Below, piece by piece: positions 34,778 to 46,326 of a DNA stretch of 64,000 bases. The notes under the pieces were generated by a model, which did no database searches, had not been told where the DNA came from, and saw nothing but the letters and a program-made list of their open reading frames with translations. Positions within the stretch are counted from its first letter, which is position 1; each line of letters begins with the position of its first letter. The stretch covers positions 334,288-398,287 of the forward strand of contig LSRX01000428.1 in the NCBI GenBank assembly GCA_001939145.1. Direction: 5' to 3'. Made by a program: the position numbers and the translations under genes. The DNA is from Symbiodinium microadriaticum (lineage: Eukaryota > Sar > Dinophyceae > Suessiales > Symbiodiniaceae).

Positions 34778-34976
34778 GACAGACTAGATCCAGACTCTAA
34801 TTAAACTAAGCCAATCAGCATTAAGCCACCAACCCCGCTAGAATACATGAGATGATAACCATGCCTGAACAGCCTGATCTTTCCATGCACACATGCCTAA
34901 CTGCTGCTTCGGCACGTGGGACTTTGCCAAGGCGATGAAGCTTGGAAAGTGCACCAACGGTTCTGGGCACGCCTCG

Positions 34977-35660
34977 TCAGATTTGACATCGGAGATCGGA
35001 AATGTTCAGTACCTGGACCTCCGCTTGCTCGCGACCAACTCTGGCTAACCAAGCCTCGACCGCATCTGCTAAGTGAAACCTTGGCCGGTCATTTACCGGC
35101 GACTCCAACACTTCGGAGCGGCGCATGATGGCGCATGCAAATGCTTGCAAATGCTTGTAAGCTGCGTGTACATCACTCCGAAGGCACGCGAGTCCACCTC
35201 CGAGGCACCATCTTGCTGCCACAGGTCCGGCGCTGCTTCGACCTTCTTCCACTCCTGCCAGAAGCTCGGGCTCGCATGGCAAAGAAACACTGAACACCGT
35301 TTTTGGGGCCTCCTTGCCGAAGTCGATCCGGAAAAGTCTGTTGCCAATGCTGCGAGGATCGTTCCCCTGTAGTTTGAGTCCAAGCCATATGTTGTCAACT
35401 CGTTGACAAGCAGACTCCCGAACTACATCGTGCAAGGCTGGCCAACAGCAAAGCCTTTGGACTCGCATCTGTTGCGATACCATCTTGAGGCCCTCGCCAC
35501 GCCACGGTTGCGCTCGAGCGAAATGATCCTGCACGCAAACGACACAATGAAACCACTCCAAGTCGGCTGGCCATTGCATGCAGAACTTGCTAGCATCAAT
35601 CATGCGCAAAGAAGCCTTGACGAATTTGGCACCGTTCCCACAAAATAGCCGCCACGGCAC
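34977..35660 (-). CDS. Coding-like region with a possible kinase exon
   Basis: Exon 35242-35172 (AG|GTC ... GTGAT|GTACAC) reads VEAAPDLWQQDGASEVDSRA then FGVM. This recalls kinase subdomains VIII-IX (APE-x, D-x-x-A/SFGVM). Just upstream another frame gives LFRIDFGKEAP, which could be a DFG segment, but the two are not joined and the HRD motif was not found. Other protein-like bits: GEGLKMVSQQMRVQRLC (~35.5 kb) and ADAVEAWLARVGREQAEVQ (35.06-35.00 kb). Treat as a tentative kinase-related fragment. Confidence 0.3.
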   Translation of the reverse strand: MPWRLFCGNGAKFVKASLRMIDASKFCMQWPADLEWFHCVVCVQDHFARAQPWRGEGLKMVSQQMRVQRLCCWPALHDVVRESACQRVDNIWLGLKLQGNDPRSIGNRLFRIDFGKEAPKTVFSVSLPCEPELLAGVEEGRSSAGPVAARWCLGGGLACLRSDVHAAYKHLQAFACAIMRRSEVLESPVNDRPRFHLADAVEAWLARVGREQAEVQVLNISDLRCQI

Positions 35661-36802
35661 AAGCGAGATGAGGCCTGGCTCTCACGAAAGATCAGGCACG
35701 GCAAGTTTGCTGAAGCACTTGGCAACCTCTTGATGATAATGTGCCGTCCAGCCACGTTCTGCAGCATTACATCCACAGAAGCCTGGCCGGCTTTGTCGAT
35801 ACAACAACATTGTCGAGTCTACTTCATTGCTACGTCCCTCCTTTCCCCAGTGTTTGAGAAACATGTCTTTCGAAAAATACCGGCCCATACAGTCACACAG
35901 TGGGCTTGCCTGACTTCGGAACGCGTAGTGGCAAGCCTCAGCACAAACTCACCCTTCACGGATGAGCTTCAATTTGCTGACCGTCCCGCCCCCCCCCCCC
36001 ACACACAGTCACACGCACGAAGCAAACACGCTGAAGCAAAACAACAATGCAGTTCCAAAACTTCCGTGTCCTGGGTTTCTTCGATGGCTTGGCTTAAACA
36101 CAACAGGCAAGCTCTGCTGACCGGAAATTCGGTCCTGATGCTGCAGTCATGCAACTTTGCGACGGACACTGGAAAATGCGGGAAAGGACGCGTTCAAGCT
36201 CCCAGGACACACTGTTTAATTATCAGCAAGCTTCCTGCTCCGAACCTCCAAGGCAAAACCAGCTCACTCTTGGCCCACGGCCATCTGCGAAGTGACAAGA
36301 TGAAACCTGCGGGAAGCACCCCCTGCACAGTAAAGTGCCAGCAATGAGTGGCGAGCCAAGTCTTCCCCATTGCGTCCAAGCGGGCGGTCCCATGCCTGAC
36401 ACTGGCTTTGTGAAAACAGCGCTGCCTCTCCCTGTCAGCTCTGGCCTAGCGCTGCAATCCCAGGCTGGCTCCAGCCTGGCACTTTGGCTCCACTATCCTC
36501 TGATGCCGCAAGATCATCTGGACAACCGCCGAGAAACCGCTGCTGCCAGCAGTCCGCGTGGACCAAGGAAACCTTGGCACAACATTTCCTGCTGTGAGGA
36601 AGACATACGGCAGAAAAATGAAGAAGAAACGTTAGTTGTCACTCCCGCCTCCACAAGTGGACACCCTCGAACACGGCCGAGGGATCCGTGCCTAATATCG
36701 GGCTCGAACCAGCATAGGACATAGGACAAATGATGACAGCTCTGCAACGCTATGACAATGAATTCCCTACCGACTTGAGCTGTGGCATTCTGGCCGGAGA
36801 TT

Positions 36803-37735
36803 TTAGCAGTGACTGCAGCACACAGCTGAAGCCCTCGTGCTAGCACATGGATACGCAGTGCTGCCGTGCAAGGCGCAAGGGCGAGGCTTAGCGGCTGCAA
36901 GCTTCTGCTGGAGCTCCTGCACACGCCGAACCAGGACCTTGCGCTGGGGGTGAGGCCGGGAAGCCCCGATCTTGCTAGAAAGCCAATGAAAGCTACACCC
37001 CCAAAACTCTGTCAACGTTCTGCTTGCGGTTTGTCACCTCAACCGCAAGAATCACAAAGCCCTCTTGCGCCCTCGTTCTCGCCTCCAGCGAGCTAAAGGA
37101 CACGTCCACGCCACAATACACTGTCACTCCTCGGGACTGTGGGAGAGGAGTTGAGTTCGGATCCGGAGTCCAAGCTGGGAAGGGTCTTTGCAGACTGACC
37201 ACGGATCTCGGGGACGCCGGTCTAGAAACCGTGGCGCTCGATGGTGGATTGCCTATACAGCTGCCTAAGATCGAAACAGGACGAAGCAGGAATGGAACCG
37301 ATATTCCGTCTTCTCCTTGGTCCTTCTCCTCCGCTCCAAGGCGCTGGCCGGAGTTGACGAGCTTCTTCACGTCTCCGCCCTTGCCTTGGGTGGACGAGCC
37401 GGAAATGGTAGGAAGCTGTTGTTCACTCACCGGATTTTTCGAAATCTGAGGCTGGACAAGGTGGAGACCGAGCCTCAATGCCTAGTGCAGCAGGGCTGCC
37501 GCAGCCCAAGTCCAGCACAGAAATCTGCGGATCTTCCCCGCGAACCTGATCAAGGGAAGTGCACACACCGCCAGGCAGGATAGTCGTTGAGGAATTCTAG
37601 ACCGCAGCTTCGACGAGCCATCTCCACGGGCACTTCCCGCCCTGAGGCCTCCCGGAGCACCTTGCTCAGAAACTGCTCCAAAAGACCCGCCTGAACAGTC
37701 TCTAGAATCCATTGGGACTTGGGGCATCTGCGCAT
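36803..37735 (-). CDS. Probable SAM-dependent methyltransferase, four exons (partial)
   Basis: Exons and phases: M1 37735-37661 (SQWILETVQAGLLEQFLSK, GT donor); M2 37545-37431 (AG|GTT start; VRGEDPQISVLDLGCGSPAA; ends at consensus GTGAGT); M3 37384-~37000 (GDVKKLVNSGQRLG ... VTVYCGVDVSFSSLEAR ... VILAVEVTNRKQ); M4 from 36937 (VLVRRVQELQQKLAAAK). VLDLGCGSPAAL is a typical motif I of class I methyltransferases, and YCGVDVS fits the acidic post-I strand. The M2-M3 intron is only 46 nt. A long linker between motif I and post-I suggests that another intron may be hidden in M3. The order recalls small-RNA 2'-O-methyltransferases (GVDVS after DLGCG), but this is not enough to name it. The substrate is unknown. 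Confidence 0.5.
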
Positions 37736-38379
37736 CTGTGCACCTAAGCAATCAAAAGCATCATCGAAGTGAGGACTTATGACCGGGCCTTGGCAAAAGA
37801 GTTAAAGTTCCGCAGTCGCACGGTCGGCGACAGGAGTCGCTGCTGCATAGACCTCAAGGCATGTCTCGTCTGTATATCCAAACGAAGCAAGGCGCGGGGC
37901 GATAAACACGTTCGTGACACCTTAAGCCTTAAATTCCATCCATCTCTGAGAATCCACACTGCGGCGCCAAAGCATCATAGTGTGTCCGCGGGTCTTGGAA
38001 CACACGGCCTCCATGCAAAACACAGCATCCCTCGTGGTCTTAGGACTTATGAGTGATCGGCGTGTCCCTGCTGATGGAGCTATGCGGATGGCTGATAAAG
38101 GAGTGCCGTGTCCTTGTTTACGCAGTTGCTGCAACGATAGCCATGTCACTCGAAGCTCCTAGTCTTGCTGTGATGCCGGTAAGGAACAGTCTGTTGATCT
38201 TGTCCCTCTTCTTGCTGTTGCTGTCGACCCTGCAGCTGAAGATGGAACTGTATTGATGGTGGCTGTTGTTGCTTCATTTCGGTTACCTGTTGGTGCTGGT
38301 GTTTCGGCACTCACTCTCGGATAAGGCAGGCCGGGTTCGCAGAGCAGGTCTCGCAATGTGTGCGACATGGTTTAATGGC

Positions 38380-38620
38380 TGTTGTTGCTGCTGCTGCTGT
38401 TGTTGTTGTTGCTGCTGCTGTCAGTGGTCTTGCTGTTATTGTTGGTGTTATTGTTGCTGCTACTGATGTTGCTGGCGCTGTTGCTGTTTATGTTGCTGCT
38501 GTTGTCGTCGTAGTTGTAGTTGCAGTTGCAGTTGCAGCTGTAGCTGTAGCTGTGGCTGTGGCTGTTGCTGCTGTTGTTGTTGTTGTTGTTGTTGTTGTTG
38601 CTGGTTGCCATTGCTGTTGT
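38380..38620. repeat. (TGC/TGT)n microsatellite region
   Basis: Long run of TGC, TGT and TTG trinucleotides with interspersed variants. Poly-Val/Ala/Cys (+) and poly-Asn/Ser (-) frames are artefacts. Confidence 0.9.
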
Positions 38621-38710
38621 TGATGACATGATGTTGTCGGTGTTGGTGTTATCATTGCTCCTGCTCTTAGCTCTTGCTATTGCTCTTTCAATGCAGGTGG
38701 TTGTTGTAAA

Positions 38711-38826
38711 CAACAGACGGGGGCTCCAGTTTTGTCTCCAGCAGCAGGTAGAGACGAAAGCCCCATTGAATTCAGCACTTTGTCTCTACCTGCTGCTAGA
38801 AACAAAAACTGGAGCCCCGCCTGTTG
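38711..38826. repeat. Near-perfect inverted repeat (hairpin), ~50-bp arms
   Basis: Left arm 38711-38760 starts CAACAGACGGGGGCTCCAG; right arm 38778-38826 ends CTGGAGCCCCGCCTGTTG. The arms pair almost completely, with a few mismatches and one-base shifts, around a 17-nt loop. It could be a miniature inverted-repeat element or a small-RNA hairpin. Confidence 0.8.
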
Positions 38827-39010
38827 CTTTGGAAGGGTTTTAATGGTATTCAGAATCTAGAACCCTCCGCGGAAAATCCCATCGAAATCCTTCTAAAACC
38901 CTGACAAAGCCATTAATAACCTTCTACAACCCTTCTATATCCCATTGCAGCACTGGCAAAACCGATTGCAATCCCTTCTAAAACCCAGTGAAACCCCTGC
39001 ATATAAATCC
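38827..39010. repeat. Degenerate ACCCTTCTAAAACCC-type repeat
   Basis: Recurring CCTTCTAAAACCC and CCATTAAAACCCC words over about 180 bp, possibly decayed telomere-like DNA. Confidence 0.45.
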
Positions 39011-39679
39011 ATTAAAACCCCGGCCCTACTGCTAAATACAGTACCAGTGCCCTGCTGTGTGGTTGCTGCTCTTGCTGCTGATGTCGTTGTTGATGCTGAT
39101 GCTGCTACCGCTACCGGTGGGATCTTGTCAGTAGTGATGCCGTCGTCGTGGTGATGGTGGCGAGTTTCTTTGCTACTGGCAGCGTGCTTCGCCTACTTCT
39201 CAATTCGCAGATAGTTCTTGTTTCTCCTGGCTTCTATTGCGCGTCTCCATGCAATCGCGTACACCCGATGCTTGGCTTGCACAGAGCACCCACGATCCAT
39301 GGTCCGATGGCCTGCTTCCTCAACTGGCTCCTGCAAAACAGCTGCAAATGAAACTCGGATGTTCCGGCGGCATACCGAACAAATGCGGGCTTGGTCCTGC
39401 TCATCGCTGAAGTCGTCTGCCAAGTCCTTTGGGCAATCATTTCAAGCACCATGCATGCATGTTAGAGAGCTCGCTGATGCTGCTACCGTTACTCTTGCCG
39501 AGTGGACCCGCTGCAGCTGTGCATACAAACACTTTCAGGTCGCAAGTCACATGCCACCTGGTGTGGGTCAGTCCTCTGCGGCACATCGTTAGGTGGGGCC
39601 CAAGTGCTAAGGAGATGAGGTAAGCAAGCTCCCATTTCAGTGGCTTGAAAGTTGTCCAGCGGGCTTTTGTAAGCTGATT

Positions 39680-40450
39680 CAAGCTGTTATGCACAGATTA
39701 AAGCGAACCCGCTTTACTCCTCCGCCTGATGCTTGTACTGACCCATTGCTGCACACAGCGGTGGCTACGATCGACCGCTGTCCTCCTGGCTGTCCCAGTT
39801 GTTCTCTGCCTGCTCTGGATGCAGCTTGACTCTTCCCTGACATGCCAGATCCTGCCTGAAGCAAGCGGTTCCACACGACGGGGTGCACTGTGCTCGGAGG
39901 AGCCTTGCCAGTGGCGGTTGCGGATCCGGAAGAGACACCTCTGCCCGGCCTTGCCCCCGGACTTCAGGATGCTCCGGATCTTCCTGGCACCAGAAAGAAG
40001 AAGCACGCATCGCGGTGGTCCCAACCCAAGAAGGAGAAAACTCGGAGAGGGCTGCGAGGAGCTCAGCCCCTCCACCAAATCCCGATATGGTGCCACCTGC
40101 TGAAGACTTGCTCGAGGTTGCTGCTCGAAAAGCAGAATGCGTGCGATGCTCTCGGCCACACCTGAACCCAGCTCCGCAACTTCTCCGGCACCATTTGCAG
40201 AATTGTCGACTCATCTTCACCGCGAGGGAACACCTTCGCGGAAAACCAGCTCCAACCCCGGAAGGATATCAGAGGCCTCAGAATCACGGACAGAAGCTCG
40301 GTGGCGAAATTGCTGGCCTCAGCTTTCTGAACAAGTTGGTGAACCAAGGCACGATTAGTCGGCGCGGCTTCGTCTGCAGTTGGAAGATGCCGGAGTTCCG
40401 GTGCTTGCCAGAGGCCTCTGAGTGTAATGTGTGCACATACCTATAGTTAC
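39680..40450. CDS. Possible coding region, strand undecided
   Basis: Open, protein-like frames lie on both strands. On + one frame has a hydrophobic start (LRSTAVLLAVPVVLCLLWM) and others contain VADPEETPLPGLAPGLQDA and MVPPAEDLLEVAARKAECV. On - there are FRAATSSKSSAGGTISGFGG and LRPLISFRGWSWFSAKVF. No motif decides the matter. Confidence 0.25.
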
Positions 40451-40844
40451 ATACATCTGAACACATAGGCAAAACGAAATCTATGATAAGAACATATACA
40501 TATACATATACACAGGTTTAGTACTGACTTACTTATCTGCCGAACTATACGCTTTTATATACGTACGCATATATACTGGGGCAGAATCACGAATGACATT
40601 CCGTAAGACTATGTACAGTATACTCTCTACTCTACATCTTTCTACTATACACATATTATATGGCAGAATAGAACAGGATTAATTGAATTGAAGTAATTAG
40701 GAACCTACGGATGTGCATGGCTGGGAAATCGCAGAACTCATAGGTTAAGAGGGATCCCCGGGGTTGACGAACTCGGATGCAAGAAACGACTGCAAAGGTG
40801 CGCTTCTTCCTTTGCTTCTGGGATGCGGACCTGCTTCAATGACT

Positions 40845-41559
40845 TCATGAAGGAGTCCTGACGTTGCAGAAGCAGTCGTGCACCGCAAGCTTGCAGAAGG
40901 ACGCGTGGCCCCTACGGCCGGATTTGCTGTGAGAAGTTGAGGGTATCAAAGCTGTCTTTGACTGGGCCCGCATTGCAGGGTGCTGAGGTCGCGGTTCCGC
41001 TGGTGGGTTGTTAGGCAGTCTTGGAAGCAGACGCCCCTCAACCCGCGGACTGCTCTCAGGGTCGTTGGGATTGTGATCGTAGATCCTACCGCCTGTTTTG
41101 CATTTGCCCTGCACCACAACATACACAGCAACCTTTGAAGCAACCTGAAACAGCTTATTTCGCTCGAGGCATCCTAGAGCTGCCTTTGGGTTGGGGAAGA
41201 ACTGACACAAGGCTGACATGTGGGACATGTTGGCCATCGGCAGGTTGGAACACGGGCTCATGCATGTTTCACACCGAACTCCACCACAAAATGCACACTT
41301 CCTGAAGCGATGCTGGGATGCACAACGTGCGCACACAGGCTTCAAGTAGCGTTTGTTGGCACAAAATGACTGACAGCACAGGCACAACGGCCGCGAGCAA
41401 CTGCTACGGTCGTGCTCTTGCAAAACCTCGCAACGAGAAGACATCGACCTCTCCAGAGGCAAGACCCATTGTCGCCCCATTAATGTCATCTCCTCCCAGG
41501 CCAATGCGTTCATGCCCAACCTGGCTTGCCCCCCGACCACATTTACAGCAGCGTGGCAT
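40845..41559 (-). CDS. Cys-rich zinc-binding protein, two exons
   Basis: Exon 1 (41559-41521) begins with ATG and reads MPRCCKCGRGASQ, ending in phase 0 at a GT donor (GTTGGG). Exon 2 starts in phase 0 at AG|GTT at 41426 and is open to a stop at 40845. Together they give about 206 residues. The N-terminal ~70 residues have regularly spaced cysteines: CCKC (4-7), then CLCCQSFC, VCARC, KCAFCGGVRCETC and MSPC, with an intervening His (QEHDRS). The pattern predicts two or more bound zinc ions, RING- or zinc-ribbon-like, but does not match one family exactly. The C-terminal part is Pro/Ser-rich and could include an unrecognised intron (possible donor after KLFQ). Without the splice the Cys-rich starts do not share a frame. 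Confidence 0.5.
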
Positions 41560-42104
41560 GCGCCCCAGCCTTCTCAGCTGCTCTACTTCTCTTGTACTTT
41601 TGCGGCACGCGGGTCATCACATAACATTCCGCACCCCTCCCTGCTAGAAGCTTGGGAAAGCCAGCAAACGCTGGAGCACCAAGGCTACTGCAATGAAGCC
41701 CGGAAGACGTGTGCGGAGCTCGAAAAGACCTCAAACCTCGCTCCTGCATTGCAGAACAAATCGCATAGCCGTCGCAGCAACCACGACATATCAAAACGAT
41801 TCGCACTGCAACCGCCCAAAACGAACGGCGACACAGGACTACGCACTCGTAACATCACTGCGAAAAGAAGCGATGATGATAGCACACGACGTGCGCAACG
41901 TGTCACATGGGCCCGCGAACTTAACAGCTTTACAGAGCATTTAATGGCTGCTATCGGCAGGCCTCGCCCAAGAGAAGAACAACTCTTGCTGTCGCCTCGG
42001 GCGGGGCCCGATGTCTGATCCAAAGGACCTGGTACAACCTCGCCTTTAGATTTTTGAGGTATGTCAGCTTCTTGTTTGCCCACTTCGGCGTGTTAATCTG
42101 CCAC

Positions 42105-42426
42105 CCTGTGGTGCTTGCTCCAGGGCTCGAGCTCTGCTGTTGGCCAGCTCATGCAGCTCCAAAGCCTGCGCCACTTTCTCGCCTCAAAGCGAACAAGTCC
42201 ATCTTTGATCTTGAAAACAGCTCACGTGGCAGCTCCAGGAGGTGGACTCGAACAGCCTGAGAGGTCCATCCGAGTGGCGCTGGGGCCAGTTGTTTGCGCC
42301 GGCCTCTGCTCGCACCAGCACCTCTCCTGTCAAGGCGTGCCCGCCATCCGCAGACCAGGTGCTGACTCCTTCGGTAGAAGGTCCTGGCTCGATGTCATGT
42401 GCGGCTTCTGCTGCCTTCAGTCGCTC
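42105..42426 (-). CDS. Coiled-coil exons of a gene upstream of the zinc protein
   Basis: C1 (42426-42322, AG|GAG ... GAG|GTGCTG) contains ERLKAAEAAHDIEPGPSTEG. C2 (42182-42105, AG|GC start) contains EKVAQALELHELANSRAR and EQAPQ. The heptad-like Leu/Ala pattern suggests a coiled coil. A linking exon or a different C1 end (frame VLVRAEAGANNWPQRH continues past the donor) remains open. It could be the 5' part of the zinc-protein gene or a separate one. Confidence 0.4.
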
Positions 42427-42429
42427 CTG

Positions 42430-44395
42430 GCGAGGAGAGCTGGTGTCAGGGTGGTGACTGCTTCACTGGAAAGCTAACGGCTGGGTATCTGAGCCGCCTC
42501 GATGCAGCGAATGCGTTCCACGAGCGGCGAGCAGCTCGGTTTGTACGGATTGCCTCTCATCCGCCAGCTAATTTCTGGAATTCATACTAGTAGGAGTTCG
42601 GAAGAAACCAGGAAACCTGCAAATGAATTCCTGAGGGCCCAACCTCCCTGATTCGGTACAAGCCTCGGTCATTCTCGGTGAGTTAGCAGGCCTCGTGAAC
42701 GTGGAGCCTTCAGCGACTTCTTCTGACATCTCCAAGGTGATCAAAATATCTTACCTTACCCTGTTCGTCGAGCTCTGGCACATGATATCAGGTGCGTAGA
42801 CTAAGCAGGAGCCATTTTGTGTCGGAGGCCATGGCGCATGGCGCTAGAAGATCGCGCCGTCCAGCACTGTATCGGTGGCCCCGGTAACCGTTTGATGTGA
42901 CGAAGAATACTGATATCTTCTTCTCCCACCGCTTGATTCGACACATTTACTGGATTGTCGCGGAATGCGCTCGTATGCGGAATTGTGCCATTAAGACCGT
43001 TCTGTGGAGGAACGACGCGAACCGGGAGTTTCCGAATGGCACCGGTGGAGTCTCGGACTGGCAACCACCTATCTATCATGCCATTTTGGGATCGCCACTG
43101 CCAAGCGGAATGATTCGGACAACAGCTGGCTAATTGAAAGAGACGTCTGCCATGAGGCAACCCAGATGATGCATGCCAGATCATACCAGTAGGGACTTGA
43201 ATCGTGGTATGCTACCAGTTTCCCAGCAACAGCCGTCGGCAGGCGACGACCATGCTCAAAGCATGAATAGACGGCGACCACCCCGAATCTGCCGTCCGAT
43301 ACGACTACGGTGAGGATGTCGTGAGCATATTTCATGAAAAGCCAGAAAGCCAGAGAGGTGATAGTTCATGACACTGACACCAGTTCCAAGGATGACAGTC
43401 ATGCTTGTGAGACTCACTAACAGTCACTAACACTTCCCTTGCATCGTGTGAACCATCTTGTGGATTCAGCTGGGGACAGAACACCACACGACGAGCCCCA
43501 CATCGTCTCAAAGCCTGGCAAAACGAGCTGACCAACGCTCTCCTGTGATGAGCCTACACAACACGAACCATACTGATGCCAAGTCTTAGAGTAGCAAAGC
43601 CAACGATCACCATATTGCAACCGGGGTTGATGCACACAGCACCAATCGGAAGTGATTCTCGTGCAGCGGGTCAAACCTTCCCGGTCTGCACCATCTGGTC
43701 TGTCCGAACTGAGACATGACATGCCGAAAATCAACTGAGCAGCTGGCGTCCCGAAATAAACGCCCACCTTGCTGGTCTGCACACTGACCGGCTGCATGTG
43801 CAGCCGTCACGGCTCAGTAGAGCACCTTCGACTCTCAGTCTCAGCCCGTGACGATCTCTCGGTGCTGGGGGCCCCAGTAGAGATACGGCCTCGACGGACT
43901 CCGAAAGCGGAAAAAACAAAATATCCCAGCATTGAAGCCCAGCCGGAAGTCACGCAGCTCATTCCCGGATGGCAGAGCACATCCTATTCTGAGGGGCACT
44001 TGCGGGATGCATGCAGTGTCTCTTTTGATCGATGGAAGCCTTTGCCGTGAGCAGGCTTGCGCGGAGGCCTGAAACGTCACAGAAACAAGGAAACTACGAC
44101 CTGCCGGTTTTTGCGGGATCACCAACCCTTTCACAAGCACCACTGGTATGTGCCATCAAGCAGCACCGCCGCTGGTCGCTCCTTGCTCTCACAGGAATAT
44201 CAATATGAATCTGTGATGGCCACATTACGTGCATGTGCGACATGAGGCTAATGCGTCCCCTCTTGTGGAATCTCATGGGCGGAGAGCTGATGGCTATTCT
44301 TTGGTTTAAGGATACATGCCGATTTGTCAATAACACGCTGCAAACCTGCGCCGAAAGTATTCAACTATTTCCCTGCAGCCATTCTCTAGCTATCT
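42430..44395. other. No firm gene
   Basis: Short competing frames on both strands, for example - 43335-43069 (GKLVAYHDSSPYWYDLAC) and + 42897-43133, with no motif strong enough to call. Confidence 0.25.
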
Positions 44396-44864
44396 CCGTG
44401 CTATGGCTACGTAGTAGTGATAGAAGCAGCAGCAGTACTAGTAAAAGCAGAAGAGTAGAAGCAGCAGTAGTACTAGCAGAAGCAGAAGAAGCGGCGCTAC
44501 CGGGAGTGGTAGCATGGTGGTGATGGATTTCTTGGTGCTTTTGGTGGTGGTGGTGGTGGTGGTGGTGGTGGTGGTGGTGGTGGTGAGAGTAGTCAGAGTA
44601 GCAGTAGTAGTAGCACCAGTAGCATTAGTAGCAGTCGTCGTCGTAGTAGTTGTTGTAGCAGCAGTAGTCGTAGTAGTAGCAGTCGTCGTAGTAGTAGCAG
44701 CAACAGCACTGGAAGTGAATAGTAATCAGTCGTGGTAGTAGTAGATTAGTAGTGGTCGTAGTCGTAGTAGCCGCGGCAGCAGCAGGAGTCGTAGTGATGA
44801 TTGTGGTAAGTAGTAGCAGTGGTGGTGGTAGCAGCAGCAGCAGCAGCAGCAGCCGTCGTGGTGG

Positions 44865-44895
<31 letters not shown>

Positions 44896-45412
44896 NNNNN
44901 NNNNNNNNNNNNNNNNNNNNNNNNNNNNNNNNNNNNNNNNNNNNNNNNNNNNNNNNNNNNNNNNNNNNNNNNNNNNNNNNNNNNNNNNNNNNNNNNNNNN
45001 NNNNNNNNNNNNNNNNNNNNNNNNNNNNNNNAGTAGCATTAGTAGCAGTCGTCGTCGTAGTAGTTGTTGTAGCAGCAGTAGTCGTAGTAGTAGCAGTCGT
45101 CGTAGCAGAAGCAGCAGCAGCACCAGAAGTGAATAGTAATCAGTCGTGGTAGTAGTAGATTAGTAGTGGTCGTAGTCGTAGTAGCCGCGGCAGCAGCAGG
45201 AGTCGTAGTGATGATTGTAGTAAGTAGTAGCAGTGGTGGTGGTGGTGGTAGCAGCAGCAGCAGCCGCCGCCGCCGCCGCGGCGGCGGCGGGGGTGGTGGT
45301 GTAGTGCGGCCGAAGCAGCAGCAGCGGCAGTAGTACCGTTTCTAATTGCCCATTACTATGGGAGAGTACGTAGTGGCACCACTGGTGGCGGTGGCGTAGC
45401 ATGTTGTAGCAT

Positions 45413-45447
<35 letters not shown>

Positions 45448-45470
45448 GTAGCAGCAAAAGCTCTTGTGCT
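44396..45470. repeat. Trinucleotide-repeat block with tandem duplication around a gap
   Basis: (AGT/AGC)n, (GGT)n and (GCC)n repeats. A unique-looking segment beginning AGTAGCATTAGTAGCAGTCG occurs at 44618 and again at 45032, and the two copies stay nearly identical for about 240 bp, offset by 414 bp, with the N run (44896-45031) between them. Poly-amino-acid frames here are artefacts. Confidence 0.85.
44896..45031. other. Sequence gap (136 N)
   Basis: N run between two copies of a duplicated repeat-rich segment. The real distance and copy number are unknown. Confidence 0.98.
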
Positions 45471-45596
45471 CCTGGTCCTTGATTGATCTCTAACACTTGA
45501 AATTTGAACGAGCACTACTAAGTATCGCATCCGGTCAGACTGCCATCGAGCTGCCATGCTCAGTCGCTGCCTCTCCACCTCAAAGCATACCGCATG

Positions 45597-46195
45597 TCAA
45601 AGCTGCAGGCTACGAGTCGTCCCCAGAACACCCAAGACAAGCCCCTGCTGATGAGTCCTGGGCTCGACAACCGGCATGAATTGAGTTGGACGGAAACTTC
45701 GCAATTGACAGACCGTCGTTCCCAACTGCGTGTCATGCGCTACAGACCAGCTAGCCCCGAAGCCTTGCAAGAAATTCAAGAGCACGGCGCCACCAAAGCA
45801 TCCAGGGTGCCTTTGTGCCCACTGCAAACAATTGCCGAGCGGCGTCCGTGCTCAAGGGCGCTCTCCGGCTGCCCGGAAAGCGGCGCCTGGTCTGGCGGGG
45901 CATATATTCCTGCTGGCTGCATCTTTTTGCTTCAACCACGTTCGTTTGGGGGCCTGCGCCGAATGGGGTTCGAACAACTTTGAGTTTATGCAGTGGGGAT
46001 CATTGAGGATTATACGGCCCTTGCACTTGGACAGCCCTGGCGCACCAAGCTGTCACCTTGTGAGGGAGAGGACTTGGCTTGCAGCGGCTTGCAGGTTGAA
46101 AAACGGAGCATTCAAGCAACAAATTCAAGAGATCCGAGCCAAGGGACTGCTGATTGGACTCGAAGAAGTCCACACCGTCTTGCGCGAGCACGAAC
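45597..46195 (-). CDS. Unrecognised protein, two exons (partial)
   Basis: Exon 46195-46057 (AG|G ... AAG|GTGACA, 46 codons) reads FVLAQDGVDFFESNQQSLGS and DLLNLLLECSVFQPASRCK. Further down, frame ~45805-45597 reads GCFGGAVLLNFLQGFGASWS and RPTQFMPVVEPRTHQQG before a stop. Both are protein-like and on the same strand; their direct join was not proven. A + frame across 45730-46215 is also open, but lacks the splice signals seen on -. No domain is recognised. Confidence 0.4.
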
Positions 46196-46326
46196 CTGGA
46201 CAGAACTGGCTTTGATTTCGGCTCGCAGGCTCCCGCTGCTTGTGTTTAAGTTCCTGTGTGGCATGACCGGACGTAGGCAAGAGTCCTCTCAAGGGTGTTC
46301 ACCTCCTCAGTCCTGTCAGAAACGAT

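Noticed and set aside
45730..46215. A 161-codon + strand ORF
   Set aside because: It overlaps a - strand exon (46195-46057) with matching AG|G and GT signals. The strand bias of the window favours -.
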